Shown here: positions 12,019-23,839 of the stretch, in pieces
Numbering within the stretch: the first letter of the stretch is position 1
How the letters are laid out: each line of letters starts with the position of its first letter
DNA from: Pyxicephalus adspersus
Taxonomy: Eukaryota > Chordata > Amphibia > Anura > Pyxicephalidae
Direction: 5' to 3'
Assembly (NCBI RefSeq): GCF_032062135.1
Contig: NC_092864.1
Span: 22,234,816-22,298,815, forward strand
Length of the DNA stretch: 64,000 nucleotides
Program-made: the position numbers and the translations under genes
The notes under the pieces: model-generated
Database searches by the model: none
Seen by the model: only the letters and a program-made list of their open reading frames with translations
What the model was told of the DNA's origin: nothing

Positions 12019-13830
12019 GAACATCACTACTAATATTAGAGGACACCACCCCTAGTGTTACAGGACATCACTACTAGTATTAGGGTACACCACCCCTAGT
12101 GTTACAGGACATCACTACTAGTATTAGGGTACACCACCCCTATTGTTACAGGACATCACTACTTGTATTAGGGTACACCACCCCTAGTGTTACAGGACAT
12201 CATCACTAGTATTAGGGTACACCACCCCTAGTGTTACAGGACATCACCACTAGTATTAGGGTACACCACCCCTCTAGTGTTACAGGACATCACCACTAGT
12301 ATTAGGGTACACCACAGCTAGTGTTACAGGACATCACTACTAGTATTAGGGTACACCACCCCTAGTGTTACAGGACATCACTACTAGTATTAGGGTACAC
12401 CACCCCTAGTGTTACAGAACATCACCACTAGTATTAGGGTGCACCACAGCTAATGTTACAGGACATCACTACTAGTATTGGGGTACACCACCCCTAGTGT
12501 TACAGGACATTACTACTAGTGTTAGAGAAGGCCACCCCTAGTATTACAGGACATCACGACTAGTATTAGGGTACACCACAGCTAGTGTTACGGGACATCA
12601 CTACTTGTATTAGGGTACACCACCCCTAGTGTTACAGGACATCACTACTAGTATTAGGGTACACCACCCCTAGTGTTACAGGACATCACTACTAGTATTA
12701 GGGTACACCACAGCTAGTGTTACAGGACATCACCACTAGTATTAGGGTACACCACAGCTAGTGTTACAGGACATCACTACTAGTATTGGGGTACACCACC
12801 CCTAGTGTTACATGACATCACCACTAGCATTAGAGAACGCCACCCCTAGTGTTACAGGACATCACTACTAGTATTGGGGTACACCACCCTTAGTGTTACA
12901 TGACATCACCACTAGCATTAGAGAACGCCACCCCTAGTGTTACAGGACATCAGTACTAGTATTGGGGTACACCACCCCTAGTGTTGCAGGACACTACTAC
13001 TAGTGTTAGAGAAGGCCACCCCTAGTATTACAGGACATCACGACTAGTATTAGGGTACACCACAACTAGTGTTACAGCACATCACTACTAATATTGGAGA
13101 ACACCACCCTTAGTGTTACAGGACATCACTACTAGTTTTAAGGTACACCACAACTAGTGTTAAAGGACATCACTACTAGAGTTGGAGAATGCCACCTCTA
13201 GTGTTACAGGACATCATTACTAGTATTGTGGTACACCACAACCATTGTTTGGGAAACCACTCTGAGTGCTAGGGGATACTAATGCCAATATTAGTCAACA
13301 CCATTACTAGTACTGGGGGAACCAGCACTGGTGTTAGGAGACAATAATACTAATTTTAGGGGACACCACCACAGGTGTTTTGGGATACCACTGCTAGTGT
13401 CGATGGACACTAATAATTTTAGATATTAATAATTTTAGGGGACACCAATACTAGTATTAAAGGACGCCAACTCCAGTTTTAAGGGACACAACCACCAGTG
13501 ATAGTAGACCCTACCACTAATATTATGGGACAGCACTTTAAGGGGATAGCACAACAAATGAAAGTTATGAGACACCACCACTTGATAGATGATAGAAGAA
13601 ACCACTACAAGCGTTAGGGAACATTACTACTGGTGTTAGAGTACACAACACCACTAGTGATAGGGGACACCACTAAAAATGTTATGTGATACCACCACTA
13701 GTGTTTTGAGACACCACTGCTAGTGATAGGGAACACCGCCACAGGACACAACTACTAATGTTAGGGGAAATCACCACTAGTGATACATCTACTTGTGTTA
13801 GAGCATACCACCGCTAGTCTTTAAAAGACC
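12019..13830 (+). repeat. 22/44-bp hierarchical minisatellite, ~1.8 kb
   Basis: The basic monomer is ~22 bp ('ggacaccaccactagtgtta' type). From 12019 to about 13230 two variant monomers alternate to give a 44-bp unit ('ggacatcactactagtatta' plus 'gggtacaccacccctagtgt'), about 27 copies. Within this, an 88-bp dimer is repeated at 12781, 12869 and 12957. A distinctive variant block at 12521 recurs at 13005, an offset of 484 bp (11 x 44). From about 13230 to 13830 only degenerate 22-bp monomers remain. It has no coding capacity. Confidence 0.95.
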
Positions 13831-14095
13831 ACTTTTGCTTATTATGGCTATGAATTTACCCAAACTTTCAAAAAGTTCAAGTATGTCACATATGAGCTAT
13901 GATATTTTTTCGCTTAGATCTTGTTTTGATTATGGGAGAATTGGACCCCTGTTTTAGGTTTTCTCCAGCACATCCCATACATTTTTTATAGGGTTATGGT
14001 CAATATGTGGTGGCCAATCCATGTATGAAAATGATGGCTTATTCTCCCTGAACCACTCTTTCACAATTTAAGCCCAATGAATTCTGGCATTGACA
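13831..14095. other. Unique spacer between two minisatellites
   Basis: Short non-repetitive stretch with no recognised feature. Confidence 0.5.
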
Positions 14096-14371
14096 TCTTG
14101 GATTCTGGTAGTCAGGCACAGGCACCTCAGATCTTGACACTGACCTCAGAGATACCCTAGATTCTAACACTGTCCCCTCAGCCACCCCAGATCATAGCAT
14201 TGCCCCCACTGGCACCCTAGTTCAATACACTGCCCCCACAGGCACCCCAGTTCATAACACTGCCCCCACAGGTACCCCATATCATAACATCGCCCCCACA
14301 GGTACCCCAGACCATATTACTGTCCCCAGAGGTACCCCAGATCATACACACTGCCCCCACAAGCAATCCAG
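14096..14371 (+). repeat. 30-bp minisatellite
   Basis: About nine copies of a 30-bp C-rich unit, 'cactgcccccacaggcaccc' followed by 'cagttcataa'. Copies become cleaner toward the middle (14210-14340). A remnant unit ('ataactttgcccccgcatcc', 14523-14542) lies beyond the SINE insertion, so the array was once longer. Confidence 0.9.
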
Positions 14372-14380
14372 ATAATAATT

Positions 14381-14510
14381 TTTAGATTGTAAGCTCTTTT
14401 GGACAGTCCTCTCCTCCTCCTGTGTCACTGTCTGTGTCTGTCTGTAATTTGCAATCCCTATTTAGTGTACAGCATTGCATAATATGTTGGTGCTATATAA
14501 ATACTTCTCA
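14381..14510 (+). mobile_element. SINE/LINE 3'-end fragment inserted in minisatellite
   Basis: Starts 'agattgtaagctctt' and ends 'gttggtgctatataaata', a 3' tail I recognise as very common in frog genomes. It is flanked by 'ataataatt' on both sides (14372-14380 and 14511-14519), which may be a 9-bp target duplication, although the A/T-rich tail makes chance possible. No tRNA-related head is present, so this is a truncated copy. Confidence 0.75.
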
Positions 14511-14759
14511 ATAATAATTATAATAACTTTGCCCCCGCATCCTTGGAGACTTTTTTTGACCAGACAGTGTTTAACATAGCAAATTTTCACTTTTGAGTTC
14601 AAGCCCACAGTACCCCAACCTTCTGAAATGTATTACAATCCCCATAACTAAAAGAATAAATATTCTATGTTTTTGTTTTTTGACATTATTAATTTTTTTC
14701 ACATATTCGTGTATGTTTTAGCTTTTTATTTACTACAAATTCACAATAAAATATATTGA

Positions 14760-15260
14760 AAAAAAAAAACAACAAGAACGAGAGGACACAAAAGTGGCAC
14801 CTTGCTTTTTCTGAAGCATGAAATGGGTCACTAACGGCTCCTTGCTGTAAGTGCACTACAAAAGCATTATTCGGAAGTTTAACATCAAACAGCAATTTGT
14901 CACGGTGTAGTGACAATGACACAAATTACATGGCCAGGGATTCACCCACTGATGCATTTCTTTAGCACCAGCGAGGTGAAAAGTCTCTGTCAGCATTTAA
15001 AAAAAGAATCTTCCACTTTGATAGAGACAGAAACAGCAAGTGACAACATAAATTGGCTCCATTACATCGCCCCCGAGAGCAGCGCCGAGAATGGCGATTG
15101 AGGTTTATATACTGGTGGAGATGTAATTGTGTCTTGGCATGAATGACGCCTGCTGTTTTCAGACCGCTAAAGGGGAATGTGGCACAATGAAGCCTGCCGA
15201 TGGCAAGTCTTCTATTTGAAATGTGCACTGTCGGCGTTCAAAAGTATACCTGATCTGGTC
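14760..15260. promoter_or_regulatory. Candidate conserved non-coding block D
   Basis: Repeat-free, high-complexity sequence. It includes an inverted motif 'aatttgtcac' / 'gacacaaatt' at 14893-14927 and a G+C-richer core at 15060-15240 with several CpG sites ('ggcgattgagg', 'ctgtcggcgttc'). Overlapping frames on both strands (63 and 88 codons) lack domains. It looks like a conserved regulatory element, unverified. Confidence 0.35.
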
Positions 15261-15937
15261 TGGGCCTGAAGCAACTGACAAGATTTAGGTATCTGATGAC
15301 AGAGCGATATGAAATATTTTCAAGGAAAAGAAAGACAGAAGAAACTAAACAGTGCCTTACAAATTATTTTTGGAGTGTACAAAATAGATTAAAAAGGAAA
15401 ACCAAAAAAATATAGTTGATGGGTTCAAGATGAATGGGCAAAGTTGGTGCACTGTTAGAAGCTTGGTGATTATCTGAGTCTACTGGCAGGACAGGAAAGA
15501 ATGACAAGTGATGAACTTTATTTGGTTTCTGAAGTTTAGGAAAGTTCATTCAACTATTCTGGACTTGTGCCAAAAATTCCTAATTCTAAAAACCCAATCC
15601 TAGAACGTTTTTTCCGGGATATACTGTTGTGTTTTATCGTTATTAACAATAAAGATAAAAAGTTAAAAAAGGGACAGAAAGAGTAAAACCCACATCTATA
15701 TTCATTATATTTAACAAAACCAAAATGGTGACCCCTCTAAACAATTTATAACCAGCTTCTAAAACAAGGTGTACATGAAAAGGCTTTGTGGAGAACAAAC
15801 AATACAAACATTTCCCAGCTCACTTTCTTGCCAGCCTGCAAGAAACAATATTCATAATGTTAACCTGTATTTTAGCTAAGAATCCCACTTTTTGGCATGG
15901 GGGTAAAAAAAAAAGAATATATATTTTCTAATATTGT
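15261..15937. other. AT-rich intergenic stretch
   Basis: A 61-codon minus-strand frame is present but not supported. No repeat identified. Confidence 0.5.
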
Positions 15938-16188
15938 ACAGCAGCCTTTTTTTAACCTTTTTGCTCCAGAGGAACCCAGGAAAGGTTGAGGTCTTGGGGA
16001 ACCCACTATCAGGGGTCAGTGGTTTAAATACCACCTACATTGATGACCAGAATGAATGTCATGTGGTTTGGCTCTGCCAAGTGGTGCTGGCCCTGGAATT
16101 GTGAAGGCCCCATCAGATGGAAGGTCAATCAGCTATGGCTCAAGGAACCCCCAAAAGAACCCTGGTTGGGAGTAGTTGAGAAAGAAAC
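15938..16188 (+). mobile_element. hAT-like interspersed repeat, family R1 (copy 2)
   Basis: The left end 'cagcagccttttttt...ctccagaggaaccc' and right end 'ggaacccccaaaagaaccctgg...gagaaag' are roughly inverted relative to each other. The interior shares 'ccacctacattgatgacc' (16030-16047) with copy 1. This suggests a ~250-bp non-autonomous element with inverted ends. The 83-codon frame crossing it is chance. Confidence 0.6.
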
Positions 16189-16965
16189 CATGAAATTAGT
16201 TGTGTTGTGGGGTTTTACTTTTAAAAAGTTAGTCTCTTTAATATTGCTCATCTTTTCCCAAAATTATATGCCAAACCATACATACACATAATAAAAATAT
16301 ACCGCCAGAGTAAGTTTTGATATATCACTGTAGTAAAAAAAATAAATTCTGGAGACACACCAATAGTCTCTCTGTCTCTCCCTCTTGTACAAAGGCAAAA
16401 CATATTCTCTTTTATGAAGAGTCTCGGCCCTGCAGTATTGTCAACTAACAACACAAGGCAGTGATCAGAAGAAGTCGAGCTAGAGCCAAGAAAAAGCAAA
16501 CTTGTAAACCTTAAAGTGAAACTGTGGTTGCGTAGAGAAGAGCCTGGAGATTCCTTCAGGCAAACTATATGGAGAACATGGAAACTGCATTTGCTGATTT
16601 TCTTTCTGAAGATGCTAATTACCTGGTTTTCATTCTTATCCATTGACTATACTACTTTATAAGGTGAGGGGCCTGAAACAAGGTGCGTGTTGGGGGTGTT
16701 GATTTCCTATTGACTTTCCTAACCAGCATGCTTGTTCAAGGTCAGGCAGGTAGCATGTTCAGAGAAAGGTCAGCAATGAGATTTTGGGAAGTCGCGCACC
16801 TTCCTAAATTACCTTTTAGGTAGCTGGGAGGAGGGGAAATATTCTTGATTACCAGCTCTGAGTCTGTTGGGGCTGCTGACATCAAATACAAGATGGCGGT
16901 GGTTTTTGGGCCTTTGAAATATTATATTTTTAAATTCACATATATAATTATTGCAATCTTTTTTT
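16189..16965. other. Intergenic stretch, nothing recognised
   Basis: A 131-codon minus-strand frame (16248-16643) has no signal peptide, domain or repeat that I can recognise and is probably chance. Confidence 0.5.
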
Positions 16966-17130
16966 ACAGCTCATGGTACATTAGAATGGTGGTGAGTAGA
17001 AAGAATGCTGCCCTTACAGATAGCCAAAAAGATGATTGGTGTCAGTGAGAACTGATCTGAGAGGCACAAATTGCTGATTGCTCAAAGAACTCCTTTGAAC
17101 CAATGGAGGAACCCTGGTTGAGAATCAGTG
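16966..17130 (-). mobile_element. hAT-like interspersed repeat, family R1 (copy 3)
   Basis: Minus-strand copy. The complement of 17100-17130 starts 'cactgattctcaaccaggg' and continues 'gagcaatcagcaatttgtgc', matching the interior 'gagcaatgagcaatttctg' seen at 24943-24962. It is the least rearranged copy in the window and links the 'caaccagggttcc' end to the 'gagcaatgagcaattt' interior. Confidence 0.7.
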
Positions 17131-19080
17131 ATTTAGGGGTTGGGATAGGTTTTGTGACTTAAGCAGCTCAGTGTTGGGCACTCTGGATATCCATCAATCG
17201 CAGGTTTCCCAGCATTGCTGGGACTGAATGAATTCCCATGCACCAAGATACCTAAAGATCGTATCTAGGAAGAGAAGAAGGAAGAAGATAGCCACACCCT
17301 GAAATGGAACAAGGAAGGGTAAGTATAGACTGGCCCATTTTGGAGTGGAAAAATGAGGTTTGGGAGTTAGACTATGGGTGGTAATTCCAAGCAGTTCTAC
17401 TGCAGTTCACCACTTTTGAACCATTACTGAATTACCCAAAGCCCCTAATATTATTGAAACAAATGACAGTGGTTCACACCTTATGGTTTCTCAAAGGCAT
17501 TTGACCCTCAGTGCAGTTATATTGCAGTTTTTCGGAATCTGGTCAGTCTACTGCTGCACCACTTCCATAGACTTGAATGGAAATAAATTTCCACAGTAGC
17601 AAGCAGTTTCAAGGTTGCAATGTTTTTAAAGGACTGAAGAAAACCCATGATTTTTTGCAGCCAGTGGAAAGCAGACCACAACCACTTACTAGAGTATTTA
17701 CTAAACCGCTCATGGTTGTAAAATGGCTAGCACCAGGGGCCAAAGATGAAAGCAGAAATGGTAAAGTTTCCAATATCATGTCAAAAAGTTGGCTTCGATT
17801 TTAGGTTAGTAACTTAGTAACCTACAACCCTTACAACCCTCCGCCTACACACCCTTTATAGCACATCATTTTAATTTGATGTACAGGTGCACTTTAGGTT
17901 CAGATAAACAGATAAATTGTAGCCTTGGCCAGTCTGCTGCCTTCCTAGAACTACAAAAATACCCCTCTGTGTCTTACAATTTTATGGTTTGTGTAAACAC
18001 CGAGATGCAATGCTTGTTTACTGGTAAGGCGATGAATAATATAAAGAAATTTGCTGATCATCTGTGGTTATTTAGATATGTATTTGCTGCAGTGGGTGTT
18101 GTGCATATCCCCTAAATAGCAGAGGTATCAGCAATGCATCAAGACTTGGTGCATTTCTCAGCCCCGTGGAAGTAATAGAGATATTTATGACAGTCAGAGC
18201 TATATATTTTGCAATCTTAGTGTATATTATTTCCGGGGCTTTGTTCTGCTAGTGCAGGCACTTCTATAAATTCTGCAGTGTTATTGCCTGTCGAGTCTGC
18301 TTAGATCTGAGAACTAATATTTCTCCACAGTAACAAATATAACTAACGCAAGTGTTTGTTAGTCGAGCACTATGTTGTTTGCAGTGAGTGGCTGGCATTA
18401 AAAAAACTTATGGAAATCTTGAAGAAAAAGTTTGCTTGGTAAAATTTTAATAGGTAAAGCATAAAAAATATTGGTTTAAAAAGAATTGATAAGATGCGAT
18501 TGAATAAATGCCTTTCCACCCCAAACTGGTGGTAAGATAAGTTTGTGTAGATCCTGATAGATCTCAGGAAATATGCAGATGTCTCCAATGAACCCCTGGC
18601 CAGACAAGCAGTGAAAGAGGACTAAATAAGCCCACACCGACCTGTGTAGCTGCATCTATTGTGAAGCAGTTCATTCTTAACGATCAGAACCGGAAAATGA
18701 AGGTTTCTATCAGTTTTTGTAAGCAGCTTACATCTGCATGTGAGCCTCTGTTCTCAATGGAAGCCTGAAAGTAGCCTATAGCTATGTGCAGGCAGGTGGC
18801 TGGGGACTGCTATCAGTGAGTCCCTGGGTATTGTTGAAATGAATGGGAGTGGCCACAATCTCTCTTTTTTGAAGGCATTTGAAAGTGTTTCAGTTTTCAA
18901 ACCCTTCATGTAGCATCTCAGGGCTCAATATTTTTAAAGACTTCAGTTATCTTCAGCAAGTTGAAAATGCTATTAAATGCTCACAGATTGACCTGGAGCC
19001 TAAGAGCTTATTCCTACTAGCAGTTACAACAACGCATTCTTGTACAGATGGAAATTTTTGTTACCATAATGTGTGAAAAC
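17131..19080. other. Intergenic stretch, nothing recognised
   Basis: Mostly unique-looking DNA. Frames of 72 to 79 codons have no domain. Two segments ('tagacttgaatggaaa' near 17570, 'gaaatgaatgggagtgg' near 18836) resemble parts of dispersed repeats but are too short to assign. Confidence 0.5.
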
Positions 19081-19420
19081 ACACTTCAAATGTGATTGTG
19101 CACTGCCTTGCCATTCATCCCTTATACCATTCTAAATGCAACTACTAGTACACTGTAGCACAACATGCAGCAGAATATTGCCTTTTCGTGCCATGTGCTG
19201 CATTTTCAAAAGCATGCACAATTCTTCCGAGCTCTTTGGTGTGTTGGGTAGCCAATTCATACGAATGGTCTGTTCTTACATGCACACCAAGGAGAACACA
19301 ACATGCTGCATTTTCATGAACGAAGGGCACGGCCATAGTTGAAACAAGCCCTAAGGCTGAGATCAGACGGCACATTGCCAATGGCAGAGCCATGTTTGAG
19401 AGCATTCTGTTTACATCTAT
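19081..19420. mobile_element. Possible dispersed repeat
   Basis: The motif 'tgctgcattttca' occurs twice in direct orientation (19196 and 19302), around an inverted pair 'ctttggtgtg' / 'cacaccaagg' (19231 and 19283). The segment ending 'caagccctaaggctgagatc' reads like a frog repeat I have seen, but I cannot name it. Boundaries are uncertain. Confidence 0.35.
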
Positions 19421-19535
19421 GAATCACTCCCTCACCAGCCCTGAACACTGCCAAACCCCAATTACCAGCAATGGGGCAACAAGAAAAATACAAATCACTG
19501 GCCCGCTAGCAAGGATACACTTTCATAAGGAACCA

Positions 19536-19671
19536 TTAATAAAGCAGCAAATCTGACATTCACTGAAACATTCCCTGGTGAAGAATCATCCAGGTCCATA
19601 TGTTTCAATGGCAGTAATTAATTCTCCACTATGAAATGTTTCAGTGAATGTCAGATTCACTGCTTTATTAA
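19536..19671. mobile_element. TTAA-flanked hairpin MITE
   Basis: A 128-bp element (19540-19667) is flanked by TTAA on both sides (19536-19539, 19668-19671). Its ends are near-perfect inverted repeats starting 'taaagcag' and running through 'aatctgacattcactgaaac' for ~35 bp, after which the pairing continues with mismatches to a ~30-nt loop. TTAA duplication is the signature of piggyBac and Kolobok (T2-like) transposons. The autonomous partner is not evident. Confidence 0.88.
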
Positions 19672-19679
19672 TTGATCCC

Positions 19680-20390
19680 ATAGGAACTAGTAGGATGTAA
19701 GTAGTGTGTTTGTGTATATTATTTTCTTTAGCAATGCACAGATAAAAATAAATAAAATGTTTAAAACTAATTTGTACATTTCTTGCCCTCCAAATCCAAA
19801 ATGTTATTGAAATTTTTTTTTCACAATTTTATGAATATTTTGTAATTTAATGTATTATGTATATATTGTTATATTTATAAATAAATATATATATATATAT
19901 TTATATATATATTTTTTGTATACTGAAAAAAAAAAGATAAAGATACAAAGATAAATACATTTGTAAAATAATAATCTTCCTAATAGTGCCAGACGAGGAC
20001 TGTGGAGGCTCTGATTCACTGATCAGATCACGGTTAGGTGAAGTATTACTATTGTTACTATTATCATTAGTTGCATTATCTTTGGTATTACTAAAGATAT
20101 GCAAAATATTAGTTTGCCTTTTCTCACTCAGTATGGATTTATTTCATTCCAATTTAAGATCAAACAAGAAATGATAGTTATCAAAGTCAAACTATTTGAT
20201 GCCATTAAATATATCAGAGAAAGAAAATACACATTTAAGGTCATACTGACCTAAAAGAACATCTGAGAAATAAAGAAATAAAATAAAACAATTGGATGAG
20301 AATCGTTTTTCGCATAGCTGACTGTTGTAATGGTGGAAACAATACTGAAGCGTACGGCTCGGTAACGTTTGTCTCATACAACTTAATACT
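19680..20390. other. AT-rich stretch with (AT)n microsatellite
   Basis: Contains an interrupted AT dinucleotide run at 19884-19912 and poly-A/T tracts. The short frames here are low-complexity artefacts. Confidence 0.6.
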
Positions 20391-21400
20391 ACCCTGACGT
20401 CACGCTGCGCCTTGTTTTTCCATCTCTAGTTTAGTTTGTGAATTTAGTGCAATATAAAGTCAAAAATTGTCATTCGGAATGTACAAATTTATTAGAAGTT
20501 TTTTTGGAGTTTTAACCATTCCCCTTACTATCTAAAACTGGTGTCATTGGGAACAACACAATATGGAGCTTTCAACGCCCTGGTGGTGGTCACATAATAA
20601 CTGCTTCCCCTTCCAATACCGAAATCAGAAAGCCTTGAACATTTTACACCTACTTATTATTAAACTCTCATTTTGCAATGAATGATGAACTACACGCTAC
20701 TTCTCAAACTGATTATTTTCTTATTTTATAGCTGCCTGTCTCGTCCATTTGTCTTAGTTTGTATATCGCCGAGAAGCCGAATTGAATTCTCCTCAAGCAA
20801 ATGATATTAGCCGGCTAAAAAAGACAGCATTAGGGCATGCCTTATTTGCATAAGCATCTTTATAATGTTTTTTTTTCAACCAACCTCAATATTTTTTTTT
20901 CCCTGTGCCATTAAAAGCCCCATTAGGAGCGACGGTTTTAGTGGCGAGTGCCGCTGCGCTTTCCATCAGTGTGTGTGCGTGTTTTTTTTATTGGAGGCTC
21001 CAATCACCATCTAGAATTCTGAGCATGAAACTAACACATTAAAGCCTCAGGATGTGCAAATCTCCTAACAATTTACCTGCAACGCACAGACTGCATCAGA
21101 GCTCTTGCCTGCTGTTAGTATTGAAATTTATTGCAGATTGTAGAAGTTTTGTATTGAAGAAAATGATCATGAAAAGACAAGCAAATTGCTAGCTTTTACA
21201 AACGCATAAACTCAGCGACCCCCTGCCTGTCCCCCCCTTACCCCACCCCCCAACAAAACCGATCTGCATTGCATTAAAACACATCCATAATTCATACCTC
21301 AAGGAGAGCGATTATTTTGCTTCGAGGTTGTTGCACTCGATAATTGATGGTCGCGGGAAACAATGGTGCTTGGTATTCAAAATTCATTTACTTTTGTAGT
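20390..21400. promoter_or_regulatory. Candidate conserved non-coding block E with CRE and octamer
   Basis: The longest regulatory-looking block in the first third of the window. It holds a perfect palindromic cAMP response element TGACGTCA (20395-20402), an octamer ATTTGCAT (20844-20851), ATTA/TAAT cores, and unusually CpG-containing segments for this DNA (20755-20800, 20930-20960, 21300-21360). No tandem repeat, transposon end or coding frame is present. The enhancer reading is inference. Confidence 0.4.
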
Positions 21401-22650
21401 CGATTGTCCTGTAAAAAGGTGGAGTGGTGCTGTGGAGTTGGGGGAGGTATGAGGGGAAGCTTTTATCATACACTGGACAGTTTAATTATTTTTCACAGGT
21501 ATTAATAACCCAATTTATCTGACATTTAGGGCCTTTTATGCTCTGTTATTAATGCACATGGCAAGATATTGCAAACACTGATTTTATGTTATGGTATTAG
21601 TGCAGATATGAAAATGCAATGATATATGTTTAAAAAAAAACTAAAATACGTAATGTTGTCTGATGACTAACAGAGGAGCAAAAATCTTGAAAAACAGAAC
21701 TGTAGTTTTTACTCCCTCCCCATACATTTGCATGAATCTGTTTAATTGCTTTTAAGGCTGGGAAAACTGTTATTTACCATTGCAATGGGTGCTTGTTTTG
21801 TCCTTTGTAGACGGAAATAAAACTTTCCCTATTCCTTGGTCCCCTCAACAGCTGACACTCTCCTTCGCTTTAGTAGATTGGTCCCTTTTAGCTTCATCAT
21901 CATCCTCGCTGCTCCTCCAACCTTACCATAAATGTCTTCCCCTTAAATTCTGGTCTGTAATTGCAAGATAATGCAGAGGGTAGCCCAGGGTAGTGTCACT
22001 TGCTGGAGGAAAGAGATTACATTGGTTTCACTCTACCCGTAATCCTTCTACTCCTAGACAAAATGAGCACTTTACCCTTGCAATGGAAAGGGGTCCCAAT
22101 TCCAGGGTAATCATTTTACTCAGGGTTCAGCTTTACAACCAAATTTTGGATTATTGTGGGTTAGGTTAAGAACCTCTACCAGGCTTTAATTGTTGGGGTA
22201 AGTTACCTCTTCTTCTTCTTGTCCAGGTAACGCTTGTTATCGGAACCAAAGGTATGAACAATCCCCCAATTTTTAATTTGTACCTGAACAAGAACAAGAA
22301 AATAGTCTTTCATTGGGGCTCTTGTTCCTATGACAGTGGCCAGAGACGATCTTCAAGTAGTAGCCATGTGATGCTCCAGTCCCAAGTCTTTGCTCTTCTT
22401 CTGTCTCCTTCAGAGTTCACCATCATTACCTGGTCATATCCAATCCCTGTTGGCTGCTCAGAGGAAGGATCTTCCTAGGATTTAAAAAAAGTAACTGCAG
22501 TAATACCAGTGCATCAGAACAGTAGGGGACTGGGCACATCTGTAACTCTGAATGTAACTCTGCCCACAACCATAAATTGATCCAACAGTGGATTTAGTTA
22601 ATTATACTTTCCTTTACTAGGTAGGAGAAGAAAACACACCGGATGGTTTA
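21401..22650. other. Intergenic stretch, nothing recognised
   Basis: Unique-looking sequence with two unsupported frames (63 and 74 codons). Confidence 0.5.
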
Positions 22651-22654
22651 AAGA

Positions 22655-22950
22655 GGCAGCCATGCTCCTGCTGCTTGTTCCAGCACAATTCTACCTTTTT
22701 TTCTCCCAAAAAGACCCAGGCCCACAAGTTACACAGTTTTGCCACATGGCACAGCTATCTCGAGCATGGAAGATGTGATTTTTCTCTGCCGCAGTTAAAT
22801 AAATAAACAAACCCTGTGACTGGATAGTGAAGCTCTTTTCTTTGTAACTTTTCTGTTCTCAACCTGATCCATGCACTGCAGCACAACTGACTGGTTCCTT
22901 CTGCTGCTCCTCCTTCTCACAAGATAAGCCCTGCTAAAAAATCAAATACA
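22655..22950. mobile_element. Possible dispersed repeat
   Basis: The segment 'gatccatgcactgcagcac' through 'ctgctcctccttctcac' (22867-22920) reads like a frog interspersed repeat I have seen, but I cannot name the family and see no terminal repeats. Confidence 0.28.
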
Positions 22951-23047
22951 GGTACTTAAACTGATCCCATTAAGATATGAATTTAAGAATGTATTAATAA
23001 ACACAAATTTGTTTAAACTTTTCCATTACCTGGGTTGGCGAGATTCA

Positions 23048-23192
23048 TCAAATTGGGATTTTGAAGGTACCTAAACCAACTTAGCTATCCATTGTTATTA
23101 TTATTAGTATAGTATAGTATGTAACCAATAAATAGTGACATTTTATGGATAACTACCAAATGTGTTTAGGCACCTTCAAAATCCCAATTTGA
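23048..23192. mobile_element. MITE-like element with 29-bp inverted repeats
   Basis: The left arm 'tcaaattgggattttgaagg...ctaaac' (23048-23076) and right arm (23164-23192) are complementary at 28 of 29 positions. A weaker inner pair ('agctatccatt' / 'ttatggataact') follows. The 87-bp centre is AT-rich with short (TTA) and (TAG) repeats. No target duplication is clear. Confidence 0.75.
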
Positions 23193-23315
23193 AGTGTAAA
23201 AAGAAGATTGGAAAAAAATTGTGTTTGAAATTTTCCCCGGGTTCCAGTTTTATAAGTTAAAAGAAGGCAAAATTACGAAGTAGGAAAGAAAAGAATTCTT
23301 GTAGGTATTTTTGGT

Positions 23316-23339
23316 ACCATTTTTTAATTAAAAAATGGT
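23316..23339. repeat. Perfect 24-bp palindrome
   Basis: 'accattttttaa' is followed directly by its exact complement, centred on TTAA. It may be chance in A/T-rich DNA or the join left by loss of a hairpin element. Confidence 0.85.
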
Positions 23340-23349
23340 TTTTTTTGAA

Positions 23350-23690
23350 TGTGTCAATGGTTACAGGCTATCACAGACACTGAAAGGCATATATTGCATT
23401 TTGGCATGCCTCTTAATTCACGGGGCTCTAAACTCCAGCCACAAGTTCGGTAATAAACCTGTGCGACTTTTAAGACACGTCTGAGGAACCAACTCAGCCA
23501 GTTATTAATGGTGTCACTGTCACTCAATGTAATACCGCAGGGAAACTGCATAGACACACTTCTCACTAACAAAAACGAAGCCACGGCTGGGAAATATATT
23601 ACTGGGATGCACACATTGACCTTATGACAGCTGAGAGCAGTGACTGTGATATATAAACGCATTTCACACCTTGCAATCAGATGGATTTAT
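23350..23690. promoter_or_regulatory. Candidate conserved non-coding block F
   Basis: Complex, repeat-free sequence, open on the minus strand for 102 codons (23354-23662). The frame has no recognised domain and starts and stops without supporting signals. A conserved non-coding element is possible, and so is unremarkable unique DNA. Confidence 0.22.
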
Positions 23691-23839
23691 TTTTTTTTTG
23701 CAAACTTTTGTTCTACCTGTCGGGCTTATTGAAAGAATGAACCTGTTAAATTTTTAGTATGTATATGTCATGGCTAGCAACAGTTTATAAAATTTTACAG
23801 TTAAGCAGTAGAAACTAAGCTCATCATACTATGTTATAG

